The notes under the pieces were generated by a model that had not been told where the DNA came from, searched no databases, and saw nothing but the letters and a program-made list of their open reading frames with translations. Source: Adiantum capillus-veneris (Eukaryota; Streptophyta; Polypodiopsida; Polypodiales; Pteridaceae). Taken from it: DNA of 64,000 nucleotides. The DNA is taken from the NCBI GenBank assembly GCA_014529385.2, contig CM043955.1:146998640-147062639 (forward strand). The letters are read 5' to 3'. Positions 23,058 through 34,601 of the stretch are shown piece by piece. Within the stretch, counting starts at the first letter, position 1. The number at the start of each line of letters is the position of its first letter. The position numbers and the translations under genes are program-made.

Positions 23058-25128
23058 ATGGCTGACAACAACAACACAGATGTGTTCAAGATGTTTGCTG
23101 CTGAGGACAGGTTGGATGGGGACAACTACCCTATGTGGGCTTATATGATGCAACACGTTCTTGTGTCAAAAGGTGTCTGGAACATTGTGCAGGGCATTGA
23201 TGTACGTCCTGGTTCTGAAGATGTAGGCGATATTGAGGATGTTGCAGGTCTTGCTGCAAGGATTGCAGCTGTTAGAGTTGTTTTGCCTACAGCAGAACAA
23301 GCTCGTTGGGATGTTAAGGATGCGCAGGCTCATGCATTGATTGCGTTGTCTGTGAAGCGCACCATTATTCCTCACATCCGTTCAGCAAAATCTGCAAAAC
23401 AGGCTTGGGATATTCTAGCAGGTCTTTATGCAAGCCGCAATGAGGCTAAAATTGCTTTGCTGCGTAAAGAGCTAGAGTCGAAGATTATGCATGAGGAAGA
23501 TGATATGGACACTTTCCTTGCTAGTGTCAAGGATATCAATGAGCAACTCATTTCTGTAGGTGAAGTCATTTCTGACAATTCCCTTGTGCAGACTGTTCTT
23601 GATGCCTTACCAGATTCCTACCAGACTTTTGCTAGTACTTGGAGACTGATGACCCAAGGAAATCCTGAAGTTGTCAAGTTTGATGCATTATGCACATTGC
23701 TGTTGCAAGAGTCACTTTCTAGAAAAAACAGGACTAGGCAGCGTGCAGTTGAACAGGCTTTTATTGCTTCTCAAAGAAAGGGTGGTAACAGTAATGCAGC
23801 CACTTCTTATGGTTCTGCTGCGAGTGGCAAAAATTCTGTTCCTAATGCTTCTGCTGGCAGCACTTCGTCTGGCAATTCTGGTGATAAGGGCAAAAAGAAG
23901 ATGCGTTGCCATTATTGTAAAGCCAATGATCACTTGATCAAGTCGTGTCCTAAGTTGAAGGCCAAAGAGGCTAAGAAGAAAGAGGGTGGTTCCACTGCAA
24001 ATGCTGGTTCCACTACAAATGCAGCCATTGTTGAGTCTTCTGTGAAAGGAGATTGTGATGCTGATGTTGATACAGAATGGGCTTTTAGCGCAGAGTGCAC
24101 TTACAATCCTGTTGTCCATGATGCATGCTTGTCAGTTGCTGCAGATTCACATGTGTGGTATTTCGACAGTGGTGCTACAAAGCACATTACCTCACATCGT
24201 GAATTGTTTACCTCTCTCGAGTCTGTCCCTCATGGGAATTCAGTCACTTGTGCCAACAACGCCTCTTATCCAGTTCAGGGAGTTGGAAAGATTGTGCTCA
24301 CTACTGCTAATGGCAGTTCCTTCACACTTGTTGATGCACTTTATGTACCTGGGATCAAGAAGAATCTATTGTCTGTATCCGCACTTGCTAGACTTGGACT
24401 TGTAGTCAAATTTGTGGATGAAAGATATACAGTTCATGATCTCAGTTTTGGTGATGAAATTGTTGCATCTGGGCTTTTGTGCCGTGGGCTGTATAAGCTC
24501 ACTTTGTATGACAAGTGTGGACAAAATTTTGCAAATGCTGTTGCAGATTCAAGGGCTATTTCAGATGCAAAACTTTGGCATGCACGTTTTAGTCATCTGA
24601 ATTTTGCCAGTTTGCTGCGTTTGCAGAAATCTGATATGGTTGCTTCTTTGCCGCCTCTTGAAGCACCTATCAAACATGTTTGTGAAGGCTGTATTCTGGG
24701 TAAAATGCAGCATTCTAAGTTTCCAAAGGATGGTTCAGTTCGGGCCACATGCAGGTTGCAACTTGTGCATATTGATGTTTGTGGGCCCATGCAAACTCCG
24801 TCCTTGGGCAATTACCTGTACTTCGTGACTTTCATTGATGATTACTCCAAGCATGCATGGGTATTTCCGCTTAAAGCGAAGTCTGAAGTCTTTATGTGCT
24901 TCAAACAATTTCTGGCTATGGCTGAAAATGTCTCGAAATGTACTATGGGCACCCTCCGTTCAGATCAAGGGGGGGAGTATATGTCTCATGAATTTAATGC
25001 ATTTCTGGCTAGTCGTGGGATAAAACACCAATGTACAGTGCCTTATACACCTCAGCAAAATGGTGTTGCTGAGAGGAAAAACAGGTCACTGACGGAAATG
25101 GCACGATGTATGGTCAAAAGTCAAGCTT
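23058..25128 (+). pseudogene. gag-pol: CoA-2 gag-PR-INT, first part
   Basis: I chose ATG 23058 (ACCATGG), which opens MADNNNTDVFKMFAAED, over an upstream in-frame ATG at 22998 inside the leader. The frame is open across gag, knuckle CHYCKANDHLIKSC (CX2CX4HX4C), protease FDSGATKHITS with its Asp intact, the integrase pre-domain LWHARFSHLNF, HVCEGCILGK, and the integrase core with HIDVCGPM, RSDQGGEYM and TPQQNGVAERKN. At 25128 the true sequence stops and a 64-base inverted segment follows, so the integrase is not joined to RT in frame. From 24729 to 25128 it reads identical to CoA-1. Confidence 0.92.
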
Positions 25129-25534
25129 TCATAGGACACCTATTTAGTACATATGTCCCACATGATGGCCTCAACTCAAAAAGAATGTGGTACCATGCAA
25201 ACTCCGTCCTTGGGCAATTACCTGTACTTCGTGACTTTCATTGATGATTACTCCAGGCATGCATGGGTATTTCCGCTTAAAGCAAAGTCCGAAGTTTTTA
25301 TGTGCTTTAAACAATTTTTGGCTATGGCTGAAAATGTCTCAAAATGTACTATGGGCACCCTCCGTTCCGATCGAGGGGGGGAGTATATGTCTCATGAATT
25401 TAATGCATTTCTGGCTAGTCGTGGGATAAAACACCAATGTACAGTGCCTTATACACCTCAACAAAATGGTGTTGCTGAGAGGAAAAACAGGTCACTAACG
25501 GAAATGGCACGATGTATGGTCAAAAGTCAAGCTT
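24787..25534 (+). repeat. Duplicated integrase core in CoA-2 with inverted spacer
   Basis: The segment starting ccatgcaaactccg occurs at 24787 and again at 25193, 406 bases apart. Between the copies, 25129-25192 is the exact reverse complement of CoA-1 12654-12717. The first copy is CoA-1-like; the second carries its own substitutions (for example RSDRGGEYM in place of RSDQGGEYM). The 406-base offset shifts the frame. Confidence 0.92.
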
Positions 25535-27751
25535 TGCCGCATTCTTTTTGGCTTGAGGCCATCATGTGTGCCACTTATGTACTTAACAGGTGTCCTACGA
25601 AAGCTTTGCAGTCTATTACTCCATATGAAGCATGGCATGATAGAAAACCTTCTATTGAGCACATGCGTGTTTTTGGCTGTTTGGCATATGCTTTGGTGCC
25701 ACAAGTGCAACGCAGAAAATTGGATGATAAGGCTGTCAAATGTATTTTTGTTGGTTATAGTGCTGAAAGCAAAGGTTACAGGTTGTATCATCCGCAAACA
25801 AAACGTATTTTGGTTTCACGGGATGTAGTGTTTGTGGAAGATTCTGTTCAACCCTTGCTGTCATGTACTAGAGACAGTAATGTAAGCTCACAGGACATTT
25901 ATGACACTTTGTTGCCTCTTTTCAGTGGTGGAAATACGAATGTAAGTTCCAATGAGGCAAATGTACAGCCTATGGGGGTTTCTGAAAATGTTTTAGAACA
26001 GCCTATTACTGATGCAGATGTACATGATGTACTTGATGAGGAAAGGGCTGAAAATGAGCAGGCTAGAGGTATGCCAAAATGGTTGGTGCACACTTTGCGT
26101 GACAGTAAATTGGATGCACCTTTATCTAGTCGTACTCGTTCAGGCTCTCGCCATGCATCTTATGCATCAGATTGTTATGCTTTGGCTGTGTCTAGTTTAC
26201 ATGATGTTGAGGAGCCTCTGTCTTTTGATGAAGCACAGAATTCAGAAAATTGGATTGCTGCCATGAAATCAGAATATGATGCACTTATAGAGAATGACAC
26301 ATGGACTTTATGTGATTTGCCTCCTGGCAAAAAGGCCATTGGTACCAAGTGGGTTTACAAGTTGAAACGCAAGCCGAATGGTGAGATCGATCGCCATAAG
26401 GCTCGACTTGTTGCAAAGGGTTATGCACAACAAAAAGGCATAGATTATGAAGAGACTTTTGCTCCCACTTGTCGCATGACTACTGTGCGTTTTCTATGTG
26501 CATTGGTAGCTCATTTTGGTTGGGATGTACATCAATCAGACATTGTTACTGCTTTCTTGAATGGTGACATATTTGAGGAAGTTTATGTAACGCAGCCTCG
26601 CGGTTTTGTCATAAAAGGACAAGAGGACAAAGTGTGCAAATGTAAGAAGGCTTTGTATGGGTTGAAGCAATCTCCTCGTGCTTGGTATGAGAAAGCTGAC
26701 ACTCATTTGGTTAAACGAGGCTTTCGTAACAGTCCAACAGAAAGCACATTGTATGTAAAGCGTGAGGATGATGTATTTCTCATTGTGGTTCTTTATGTTG
26801 ATGATTTGCTGATCACTGGACCAAATGAGAGACATATTGCTGAATTTAAGGCTGATTTGAATGCTACTTTCAAGATGAAAGATTTGGGGCTGTTGCATCA
26901 TTACTTGGGTATACAGTTTAAGTAGTGTGATGGTGGTATTGCCTTGTGTCAGAAAAGTTACATAGAGACATTGCTATGTAAGTTTTGGACTTGAGGATTG
27001 CAAACCTATTGCCACTCCCATGGAAACAGGTTTGAAGTTGAGTCTACATGATGCTGGCGATCCTGCTGATGTCACTCTTTACCAAACTGCTGTTGGCTGC
27101 CTCATTTATGTATGCAACACGAGGCCAGATATTCAGTTTGCAGTCTCGCAGGTCAGCAGATTTATGCATAGCCCAGGGTCTAAGCATTGGCAGGCTGTCA
27201 AGAGGATTTTCCGCTACCTTAGTGGCACTTTACATCTTGGCTTGTTTTATCCCAAGGGGGGATCATTGCCGCCAGACTTACATGCTTTTTCGGACTCAGA
27301 TTGGGCTGGTTGTTTTGACACGCGAGTGTCCACAAGTGGTTTTTGTTTCATGCTTGGCAGTTCATGTATATCATGGTTGAGCAAGAAGCAACCTACTGTG
27401 GCCACTTCGAGTTGTGAGGCTGAGTACAGGGCAGTCTTCACAGCTACGGTTGAGTGTGTATGGCTCAGACGCCTTATGGCTGACTTGGGTGTTGGACAGG
27501 ACACTGCCAACACTATCTACACTGACAGTCAGAGCGCATTGGCAGTTGCGAGGAACCCAGTTTTTCATGCTCGCACAAAGCACATTGAGGTGCATGACCA
27601 CTATGTCAGGGAGAGGCTCTCAGCAGGAGAGATCAGCTTGGCTTATGTGCCAACACAGGACAACCTTGCAGATCTTTTCACAAAGGCATTGTCTCGTGAG
27701 AAGCTTGAAGCTTTCCGCAAAGCTTTGGGCTTACTCCCCTTTGTGGACTGA
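25193..27751 (+). pseudogene. gag-pol: CoA-2 INT-RT-RNase H, second part
   Basis: A second integrase core, then HSFWLEAIMCATYVLNR, RT ([56 protein letters not shown]) and RNase H (SDSDWAGC, EAEYRAVF, TDSQSALAVARN), ending LLPFVD at 27749. TAG at 26923-26925 replaces the CAG of CoA-1, and an extra T near 26985 shifts the frame before RNase H. Apart from these two lesions the RT and RNase H residues look sound, so decay is recent. Confidence 0.93.
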
Positions 27752-27816
27752 TCCTGTCCTCAGGGCATGGCACTTCCCTTTACTCATGTGCCAGCTCTCG
27801 TTCACCACATCACTCC

Positions 27817-27824
27817 AAGGGGGA
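27817..27824 (+). other. CoA-2 polypurine tract
   Basis: AAGGGGGA lies two bases before the 3' LTR; CoA-3 has the equivalent tract beside its LTR. Confidence 0.8.
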
Positions 27825-27826
27825 TT

Positions 27827-28053
27827 TGTTACCATATACATGTGGTAGTGATGTGTGTGAACACACTAGGACCGCCGGGGCATTTTTTCCCTCTTTAGGA
27901 GGTTTTTTCCCCCGTGCATTGTATATACGCCCATCACTCTTGGGCTATCTATCTTTCCATTGCACACTAAGGAATACACTCTCTATTGTGTACCTTGAGC
28001 TTCCTTCGTCTTGTCCAAGCTGTGTGTGTTTCTCTGCAACCCTAATTCCAACA
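27827..28053 (+). repeat. CoA-2 3' LTR
   Basis: 227 bp, same termini as the 5' LTR, two substitutions between the pair (about 0.9%), followed directly by the aaatt duplication at 28054-28058. Confidence 0.95.
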
Positions 28054-29340
28054 AAATTGCATATTGTCCCAGTGATCTTTAAAGATGAGGCTGCAAGCTG
28101 GTATGAAAATTTACCTGCAGCAGACATAGTCACTTGTTTTGAGCTTACAACAGTATTTTACGCAAAGTTTTTCCGTCAAGAATTCCAAGAAAGACTCGCT
28201 CAACAATTAGACTATCTTCAACAAGGGATCGATGAAAGCATTGATCATTACATCCAAAGGATAGAAACCATAGTCCGAAAGATGGGAAATGATGTGCCAA
28301 GTGAGGATACTCAAAAGCGTAGTCTTGTAGATGGCTTGCAAGACCCGAATTCTCAATAGTATGTGGGTTTAAGAAGACCAATGGACTTAGCAGCCGCCAA
28401 ACAAGAGGCCCGTAACTAGGAGGAAGTGCAGTTAAGTCAATAGAGAAGAAGAGAGATTCTAGTGGGCCTAGTTTGACAACTCCTTCTATACCAAATACAA
28501 AGAACTAAGGACCTTGTTCCTGCAAACCCCTTATCTATCTCCAAATCCATTTATGACAGCTTTGGCATACATGCTGCAGAGTAGTACACCATTGCCATCA
28601 GCTCTCACGGAAGAGAGGATAGTGCAATTAATGGAATTTACAACTGGGAAGGTAAAGGAAGAGATATTGAATGATTTAAAGCCTCAATTTTGAAAGAAGT
28701 CTGTGTTGTAGCCCAACAAGCAGTAGGAAAATCTATGAGTGTACCTTTAATGAGGTCAAATGTCTGGTGTGGGAAGTGTAATGGTTATGTCCACTTAGCA
28801 ACTGAGTGTGCAACTGCATCCAGTGTAGTACCATATCAAGCTCGTACATCATTTTGCACTTATGATTAAAGAATAATCACTTAGAAGAAAATTGCTTTGT
28901 AAAACAAGCCCATGAGCGCCGTAAAGCACGAGCAATGCAAACAAACTATAATTTCATGGATAGGAGTATTACAACTTATAAGATAGGTCCTCCACGTCAA
29001 CCATTTATGCAAAGAGGACTGCCTGAGACTTATCAATAGCAGTTACAACAGCAAAAGCAAGGATTACCTACCCAAGGTATACCCCCTACGCCAAGGATGC
29101 AAGGGAAAATGAGGTGGAATTCACCTTATATACCTCCATTTAGACAAAACTTTTTAGGTGTAACACTCAAAATATGGGACCACCGAATCCCATTGTTTGT
29201 TACAATTGCCAACAAGAAGGACATATCGCCCCATTTTGTCCAAACCCTCGTAAGAACCAAGACTACATACCACTATGTGGAATTTGTAGTGAGGAGGGAC
29301 ATTTTGAGTAGGCTTGTCCCAAGTTAGCAAGTCCTACAAT
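28054..29340 (+). pseudogene. gag: GyP gag, 3' part with several zinc knuckles
   Basis: It resumes the GyP gag core with FKDEAASWYENLPAADI and QLDYLQQGIDESIDHYIQR, typical of the Gypsy gag domain. After frame changes, three or four CCHC-type knuckles follow: CGKCNGYVHLATEC near 28770, a damaged CTYD...HLEENC near 28857-28900, CYNCQQEGHIAPFC near 29200 and CGICSEEGHFE with a TAG before the last Cys near 29290. Multiple knuckles in one gag are unusual but known. Many stops mark it as old. Confidence 0.85.
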
Positions 29341-30345
29341 TAGGATAAACAAAAAAAAAAAAGATGAAGGCCCAAGTACTTTTGCCACTTTGGTAGAACT
29401 GGAGAAAAAGCAAGGGAAATGTTCACAAAAGAAGGTTGCAAAGAAAGTCAATTTTGCAAAGAGACCTGTAATGGTAGGGGTAGTCACTAGGTTACAACAA
29501 CATGAGCAAAGAGAAGAGACTTTGGCTCAATTTAAGGAAAATGTGAGTAAAGTAGAAGGGAAGATGGACTCTTTTCACAATGAATTTTGGATAGAGGAAG
29601 TATCTGAAGATCATTATGTAGATGAAAAATCTCTAGGGGAATTGCAAAGAAAAGTAGAGATAAAGAGAGGAATTGCTCCTTTTTCGGAATGATTTCAAAC
29701 CCCTATGTGAAGCGAGGTGAGAACAAGGGTGATTTCAATCTATGGGATACAATAGGAGATTGTAATTTTTCAATAGAACTGGCACATTTTGTGGAAGTAT
29801 CACCACTATGTAAGAAGCAGTTATATCAAAAATTAGTACGACAAAGAGGAAAGAGAAGAAGTCCTAGACTAAGCAATAATGTTGGGGAGAGAAATGTTAA
29901 AGTGGTAGACATGTTCATGGATTTAGAATCTCCTACTATCTTCATGGAGATAGGCAACCATATTGTAACTGGAGTTTCAATTGGATGGAGGGGCTGCCGT
30001 AAGTCTCATGACTGAATAGACTATGGAGGAATTGGGATTAAAAAATGTTGAGCCCACAAATATAGTTCTTTGTTTAGCTGACCAATGACTTGTAAATCCT
30101 TTGGGGAACTATATTTGTTGAGCCCACAAATATAGTTCTTTGTTTAGCTGACCAACGACTTGTAAATCCTTTGGGGATTTTACAAGGAGTTAAGACTTCA
30201 GTGGTAGGACTAGAGTTCCATGTGAGTTACCTCATAGTTTGACCACATTCTTATGGTGCATCTTTTCCAATGTTATTGGGAAGACCTTGGTTAGTGCAAG
30301 CTCGATGTGTTCAGAGATGGCATAAGGGGTTATAACTAGAAGATA
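29341..30345 (+). pseudogene. pro: GyP linker and aspartic protease region
   Basis: After a charged linker (frames at 29390-30015) comes a protease-like block: LDGGAAVSLMTE near 29970-30010, then NIVLCLADQ, VNPLGILQGVKTSV and FPMLLGRPWLVQARC up to about 30330. The DGGA active site matches the Gy1 form. The block has an in-frame TAG, a 70-base tandem duplication and further frame breaks. Confidence 0.75.
30046..30178 (+). repeat. 70-bp tandem duplication in GyP protease
   Basis: tgttgagcccacaaatatag... occurs at 30046 and again at 30116, period 70, with one substitution in the shared 60 or so bases. It breaks the protease frame. Confidence 0.92.
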
Positions 30346-30478
30346 AGGTGGAATAAGAGCGATTTCCAAGGAGTTTTTACGAGAATACTCCAAGTCCACC
30401 TTGTCATAGGTTAATGATATTACAAACTATAGTGGTGACCGTTTTGAGGACGAAGAAGCGATTAAGCAAAGATTTGCA

Positions 30479-31235
30479 TTGAATGCTGAAAAATATTCAC
30501 GATTTTTGCATAACGATTATCATATGCAAGTTGATAGTTCTTCAAAAATATTATCTACCTCAAAGAGTGGAGGAAATTATGCCCGACATATAGGAATGGG
30601 TGAGTATGAGGTGCATTACTCCTCAGAGAATGACTCTGATAAAGATACTACCTGTTGGTTATCTACATCTGAGGAATGTTTGGTAAATTGTTTCAATATG
30701 ACAATAGAGGAAGGATTAACTATGTATAACCAATTTGAACTTGTTAAGGAATTGAAATATAAGGTTGAATCTTTACAAAATCAATCAGTGTTGAACGTGA
30801 TATAGTAGAAGTATCAACGATACATACAATGAAGAAAATAACTAGATTAGAAATTAAAAAACATCAAGCTTTGATGGAAGCTAAAAATAATATTAAAGAG
30901 TTAGCAATGTTAGAAAGTAGATTTATTCAAAATGATATGTTTCAGTTAAAAGAACAAACAGACGGAACTTGTCAGATTTTAGAGGAAGAACGTAGATCTC
31001 ATGATGAGGAAGTATAAACTATGAGTGAGTATATTAGGGTAATGAAAGAAGAGTTTAATGAGTGTAAGCAGCTTAGATTAGGATCCCAAGTCCTTTGCAA
31101 TGATGAGAGGCCGTATGAGAGTGAAGCTGTAACATCCATAGCTAATAGTGATCATTGTACTAACAATACTAGTAAATTCATTCTAATAATGAGGGCCTTT
31201 TACAAACTAAGGTATTCGATCATATTGTAGGAATT
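30479..31235 (+). pseudogene. GyP tract after protease, coiled-coil-like, unrecognised
   Basis: Three successive frames (30479-30805, 30829-31017, 31021-31230) separated by single stops encode acidic and Glu/Lys-rich text such as KITRLEIKKHQALMEAKNN, predicted by eye to be helical. It sits between protease and the expected RT. RT never follows, because at about 31236 the sequence changes to antisense GyR. I recognise no domain. Confidence 0.5.
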
Positions 31236-31423
31236 CATATAGATCCCGCCACTCTAGATCTTGATCTCTCCTCCATAGTCATTGTTTGAAACAATTCAGC
31301 ATCTATTGGTTCATCTCTTAAGGATGTCGATGAGATACCTTCTATACTTTGGTTAGGAATCCTATACCACAGTGACTCTTACCAAGATTATGTAATATTT
31401 TGAACTCAAATTCCAAAGGAACA

Positions 31424-32036
31424 TCATCCATCTGATAATATTCCTTGGATGACCACCTTATTAATGAGATAAAGTAAAGCTTGACGATCTACATAGAAAC
31501 TTTCCCAGCAAATAATATCTGAACTTTGTGGCACTAAACACCATACCCAATGCCTCCGTTTCAATAGTTGAATACCCTTTCTCAGCCTTATTGAACCTTC
31601 TATTGATAAAATATACCAGAAAATTGGTCCATCCATCTAGTTGAGCCAGAATAGCACCCATCATCATGCCAAAGGCATCAACATGTACATGGAAAATAAC
31701 ATCTGGCAAAGTACTAGATTGTGCTAACAACTATTTTTAGATTATGAAAGGCCATTTCATATTCAAGGGACCATATGAACTTGACTCCTTTCTAAGAGTG
31801 AGTTCATATAATAGAAGAGCCTTAGCTGCAAACATATGAATCAACCTCGAATAGAAAATTAATGTAACCCAAAAATGAGCTAATCTTAGATACATTTTTT
31901 GATGCTCTAGCCTGTTGAGCACTTTGGATCTTATCATAATCCATCTCAATACCATTTTTGAACACCACGTGACCAAGTAGTTGTCCCTTCTTGTAAGGTC
32001 TCTACTTTCAAATTTCACACAAGTTCTATTACACAT
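31424..32036 (-). pseudogene. pol: GyR RT C-terminus and RNase H
   Basis: Minus-strand text includes a damaged LLGHVV connection block, FHVHVDAFGMMMGAILAQLDG and INRRFNKAEKGYSTIETEALGM, then LLYLINK. These are RT thumb and RNase H landmarks of Ty3/Gypsy. Several frameshifts are present. Confidence 0.8.
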
Positions 32037-32611
32037 TTGAATTTTTTTAAACCATCACTCCTTATTTAAGATATTCGAATTCAAATTATGAATCGTAGGT
32101 TAAGAAAACCTAGAATTTAAAATTTACGCTACAAAATTCTGACATGTTTCACTATATGAATCACTAATTAGCTTATTGTAAGACTTGTTTAGCTATATGA
32201 ATCACTAATTAGCTGATTGTAGAATTTTCTTTTACTACTGTAAAGTTAATATAAGACTATAAAGTTTAACTTAAAAATGTAAAGTAAATTATCATTAAGG
32301 AAATAAATAAAATAATTATAAAGACAAAAGAATAGACAGGGATGACAATTGAAGGCACATGGACTCACCTGGACTCACATAGGAGGGGACAAAGTGGGAC
32401 ACACTGTCACATGAAAAGGAGAGGCTAGTCTTGACTAATCATGATGAAGGGGACTCTGTGGCCTTATCTTTTGATGATAATGACAAAGTGGTCAAGCTGA
32501 TGGGTACCACAAGGGTACCAAAAACACGGGTATGATTTTTGAAAAAAAAAATAAAAAAAATAAAAAAATTATTTTTTTTTGGGAAAAAAAAGTTGGACGT
32601 TTTCTTTTCTG

Positions 32612-32621
32612 CTATAAATAG
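32612..32621 (+). promoter_or_regulatory. TATA box in the GyR insertion
   Basis: CTATAAATAG preceded by an A/T-rich block (32540-32590); transcription could start near 32645 and run through the minisatellite. Confidence 0.5.
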
Positions 32622-32790
32622 AGCATCCATGCTCACACTTTAGACATAGAGATTGCCTCTATAGCGCTCACGAAGTGCTGTCACTTCTCTTAGAGAGAAG
32701 GCGTCCACAAACCACTAAGAGAGCAAAAACTCTAGTGGACTAATAAGGTGCGTATTAATTAAGCATTCAATTAACTTTAGGAATGATGTA

Positions 32791-33612
32791 TGTGTGCTAT
32801 CTCTTACTCTAATCTCTCTAATAGATTAGTAAGATTCAATTAGCTATGTGTGTGTGTGTGCTATCTCTTACTCTAATCTCTCTAATAGATTAGTAAGATT
32901 CAATTAACTATGTGTGTGTGTGCTATCTCTTACTCTAATCTCTCTACTAGATTAGTAAGATTCAATTAGTTTTAAGAAGTATATGTGTGTATGTGTGCTA
33001 TCTCTTACTCTAATCTCTCTACTAGATTAGTAAGATTCAATTAGTTTTAAGAAGGATATGTGTGTATGTGTGTTATCTCTTACTCTAATCTCTCTAATAG
33101 ATTAGTAAGATTCAATTAACTTTAAGAAGGATATGTGTGTGTGTATGTTATCTATTGCTCTAATCTCTCTAATAGATTAGTAAGATTCAATTACCTTTAA
33201 GAAGGATATGTGTGTGTGTGTGTGTGCTATCTTTTCTCTAATCTCTCTAATAGATTAGTAAGATTCAATTAGCTTAAAGAAGGATATCTGTGTGTGTGTG
33301 CTATCTCTTACTGTAATCTCTCTAATAGATTAGTAAGATTCAATTAGTTTTAAGAAGGATATGTGTGTGTGTGTGCTATCTCTTATTGTAATCTCTTTAA
33401 TAGATTAGCAAGATTCAATTAACTTCAGAAATTATGTGTGTATGTTTTCTCTTACTCTAATCTCTTTAATAGATTAGTAAGATTCAATTAGCTTTAGAAA
33501 AGGATGTGTGTGTCTTCTCTTTTACTCTAATCTTTCTAATGGATTAGTAAGATTCAATTAACTTTAGAAAAGATGTGTGTGTATGTTTTCTTTTACTCCA
33601 ATCTCTCTAAGT
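32791..33612 (+). repeat. Minisatellite, about 11 copies of a 62-80-bp unit
   Basis: Each unit carries CTATCTCTTACTCTAATC, then a short TAATCT...AGATTA inverted repeat, GTAAGATTCAATTA and a variable TG-rich linker. I count 11 copies of the attagtaagattcaatta core between about 32825 and 33560. Later copies diverge and the last is partial. Confidence 0.93.
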
Positions 33613-34064
33613 ATATCTACTCTCTCTAGTTAGTACATCTTTACTATTAACTTATGTATAGTTAATTGAAAGTTAATACATAAGAGAACTCATCATATTC
33701 TTATTATACATGATGAAATTCTCATTCACCAATTTTATTGTCAATTAGATTAAGTAGAATTTTGAATAATACTAAAAATTGATTTAGTTGAAGTATAGAA
33801 ATTGAAGTTAGAATTGGATTAGAAATGTGAATCATAAAAGTAATGCATTCCTAAACTTTCACTCATAGTTTACACACTTAATTTTTGATTAACTACGATT
33901 AGCAAATATTTGATGTATAGAAATTAGATGTAGAACAACAACAATAAGTGTGAATCCGAGTTGACGAGGGTTCAAATTACAGACTCTCTTTGAAAACAAG
34001 AGATTATTAGGAAAATTGACCAATTTAAATTTCTAAGTGTATAACATAAGTGTAGTACAAAAAA
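33613..34064. other. AT-rich stretch, no gene seen
   Basis: It has short repeats of ttaattgaaagttaatac type and no coding signal. It separates the minisatellite from the exon-like ORF. Confidence 0.6.
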
Positions 34065-34259
34065 ATGGCTCCAAAGCGTGCTCGATCCCAAGGCGCTAAT
34101 GATCATGAAGCTGGTACAAGTAACGGTGGAACCCCTGCGGAACATGCTATGTCTCCACCAATCGGACCAATCGGAGCTATGGTACAGGTTAGTATTGCAG
34201 TTTCAAGTTATGCATCATTGCATATGCAAGACCATAGAAATATATTATTTACTTTATGA
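34065..34259 (+). CDS. Exon-like small ORF with splice donor, unrecognised
   Basis: The ORF begins MAPKRARSQGANDHEAGTSN, a basic then Gly/Ser/Pro-rich N-terminus, and reaches GPIGAMVQ at 34187, directly before CAG|GTTAGT, a good plant 5' splice site. The next in-frame residues look non-coding and stop at 34257. It may be a first exon of a captured gene or of a transposon protein; a gag N-terminus is another option. No partner exon was identified. Confidence 0.35.
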   Translation: MAPKRARSQGANDHEAGTSNGGTPAEHAMSPPIGPIGAMVQVSIAVSSYASLHMQDHRNILFTL

Positions 34260-34437
34260 AAAGAAAACATGGACCGAAACCACGGGGCTTAACCCCAAGA
34301 AACTCGTCATATGTTTGACAAGTAGGAAAGATTGTCTGGTTAAACTGGTTACTATAGGAAAGAATGTTTGTCCAAAACCTTCGGTATGGTTTCTCTCAAG
34401 TCTCTCTACTTATTAGCGTTGGTATTATGTGGCAGTT

Positions 34438-34601
34438 GCCGAGGCGTGAGATGACGCCCAGGATGGCACCGTTGATGCTGTGGTGGGAGTACACCCAAAT
34501 TAGCCCAGCTGTATACTGCAGTTTTGTTTTGCCGTGGCGTAAGGATGACGCCCAGATTGGCACTGTTGTTGATGTGGCGGGAGTACGTCCAGATTAGCAC
34601 A
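34438..34601 (+). repeat. Imperfect direct repeat (about 70 bp, period 93)
   Basis: The GC-rich unit gccgNggcgtNag-atgacgccca... with gggagtac and attagc occurs at 34438-34507 and 34531-34601. Confidence 0.8.

Larger units (their letters stand above)
22469..28053 (+). mobile_element. CoA-2: complete Copia element nested in GyP gag
   Basis: Two 227-bp LTRs differing at two positions, a 5-bp target duplication, an intact primer site, a purine tract and a full gag-PR-INT-RT-RNase H order make this a structurally complete insertion. The coding region is broken by an integrase duplication with an inverted insert, a TAG and a one-base insertion, so it is non-autonomous. The gag of the older GyP continues on both sides. 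Confidence 0.95.

Noticed and set aside
25123-25192. Cloning or restriction artefact at AAGCTT in CoA-2
   Set aside because: The inverted segment has AAGCTT only on its left side; its right side joins at gtggta|ccatg without a site, so simple religation does not explain it.
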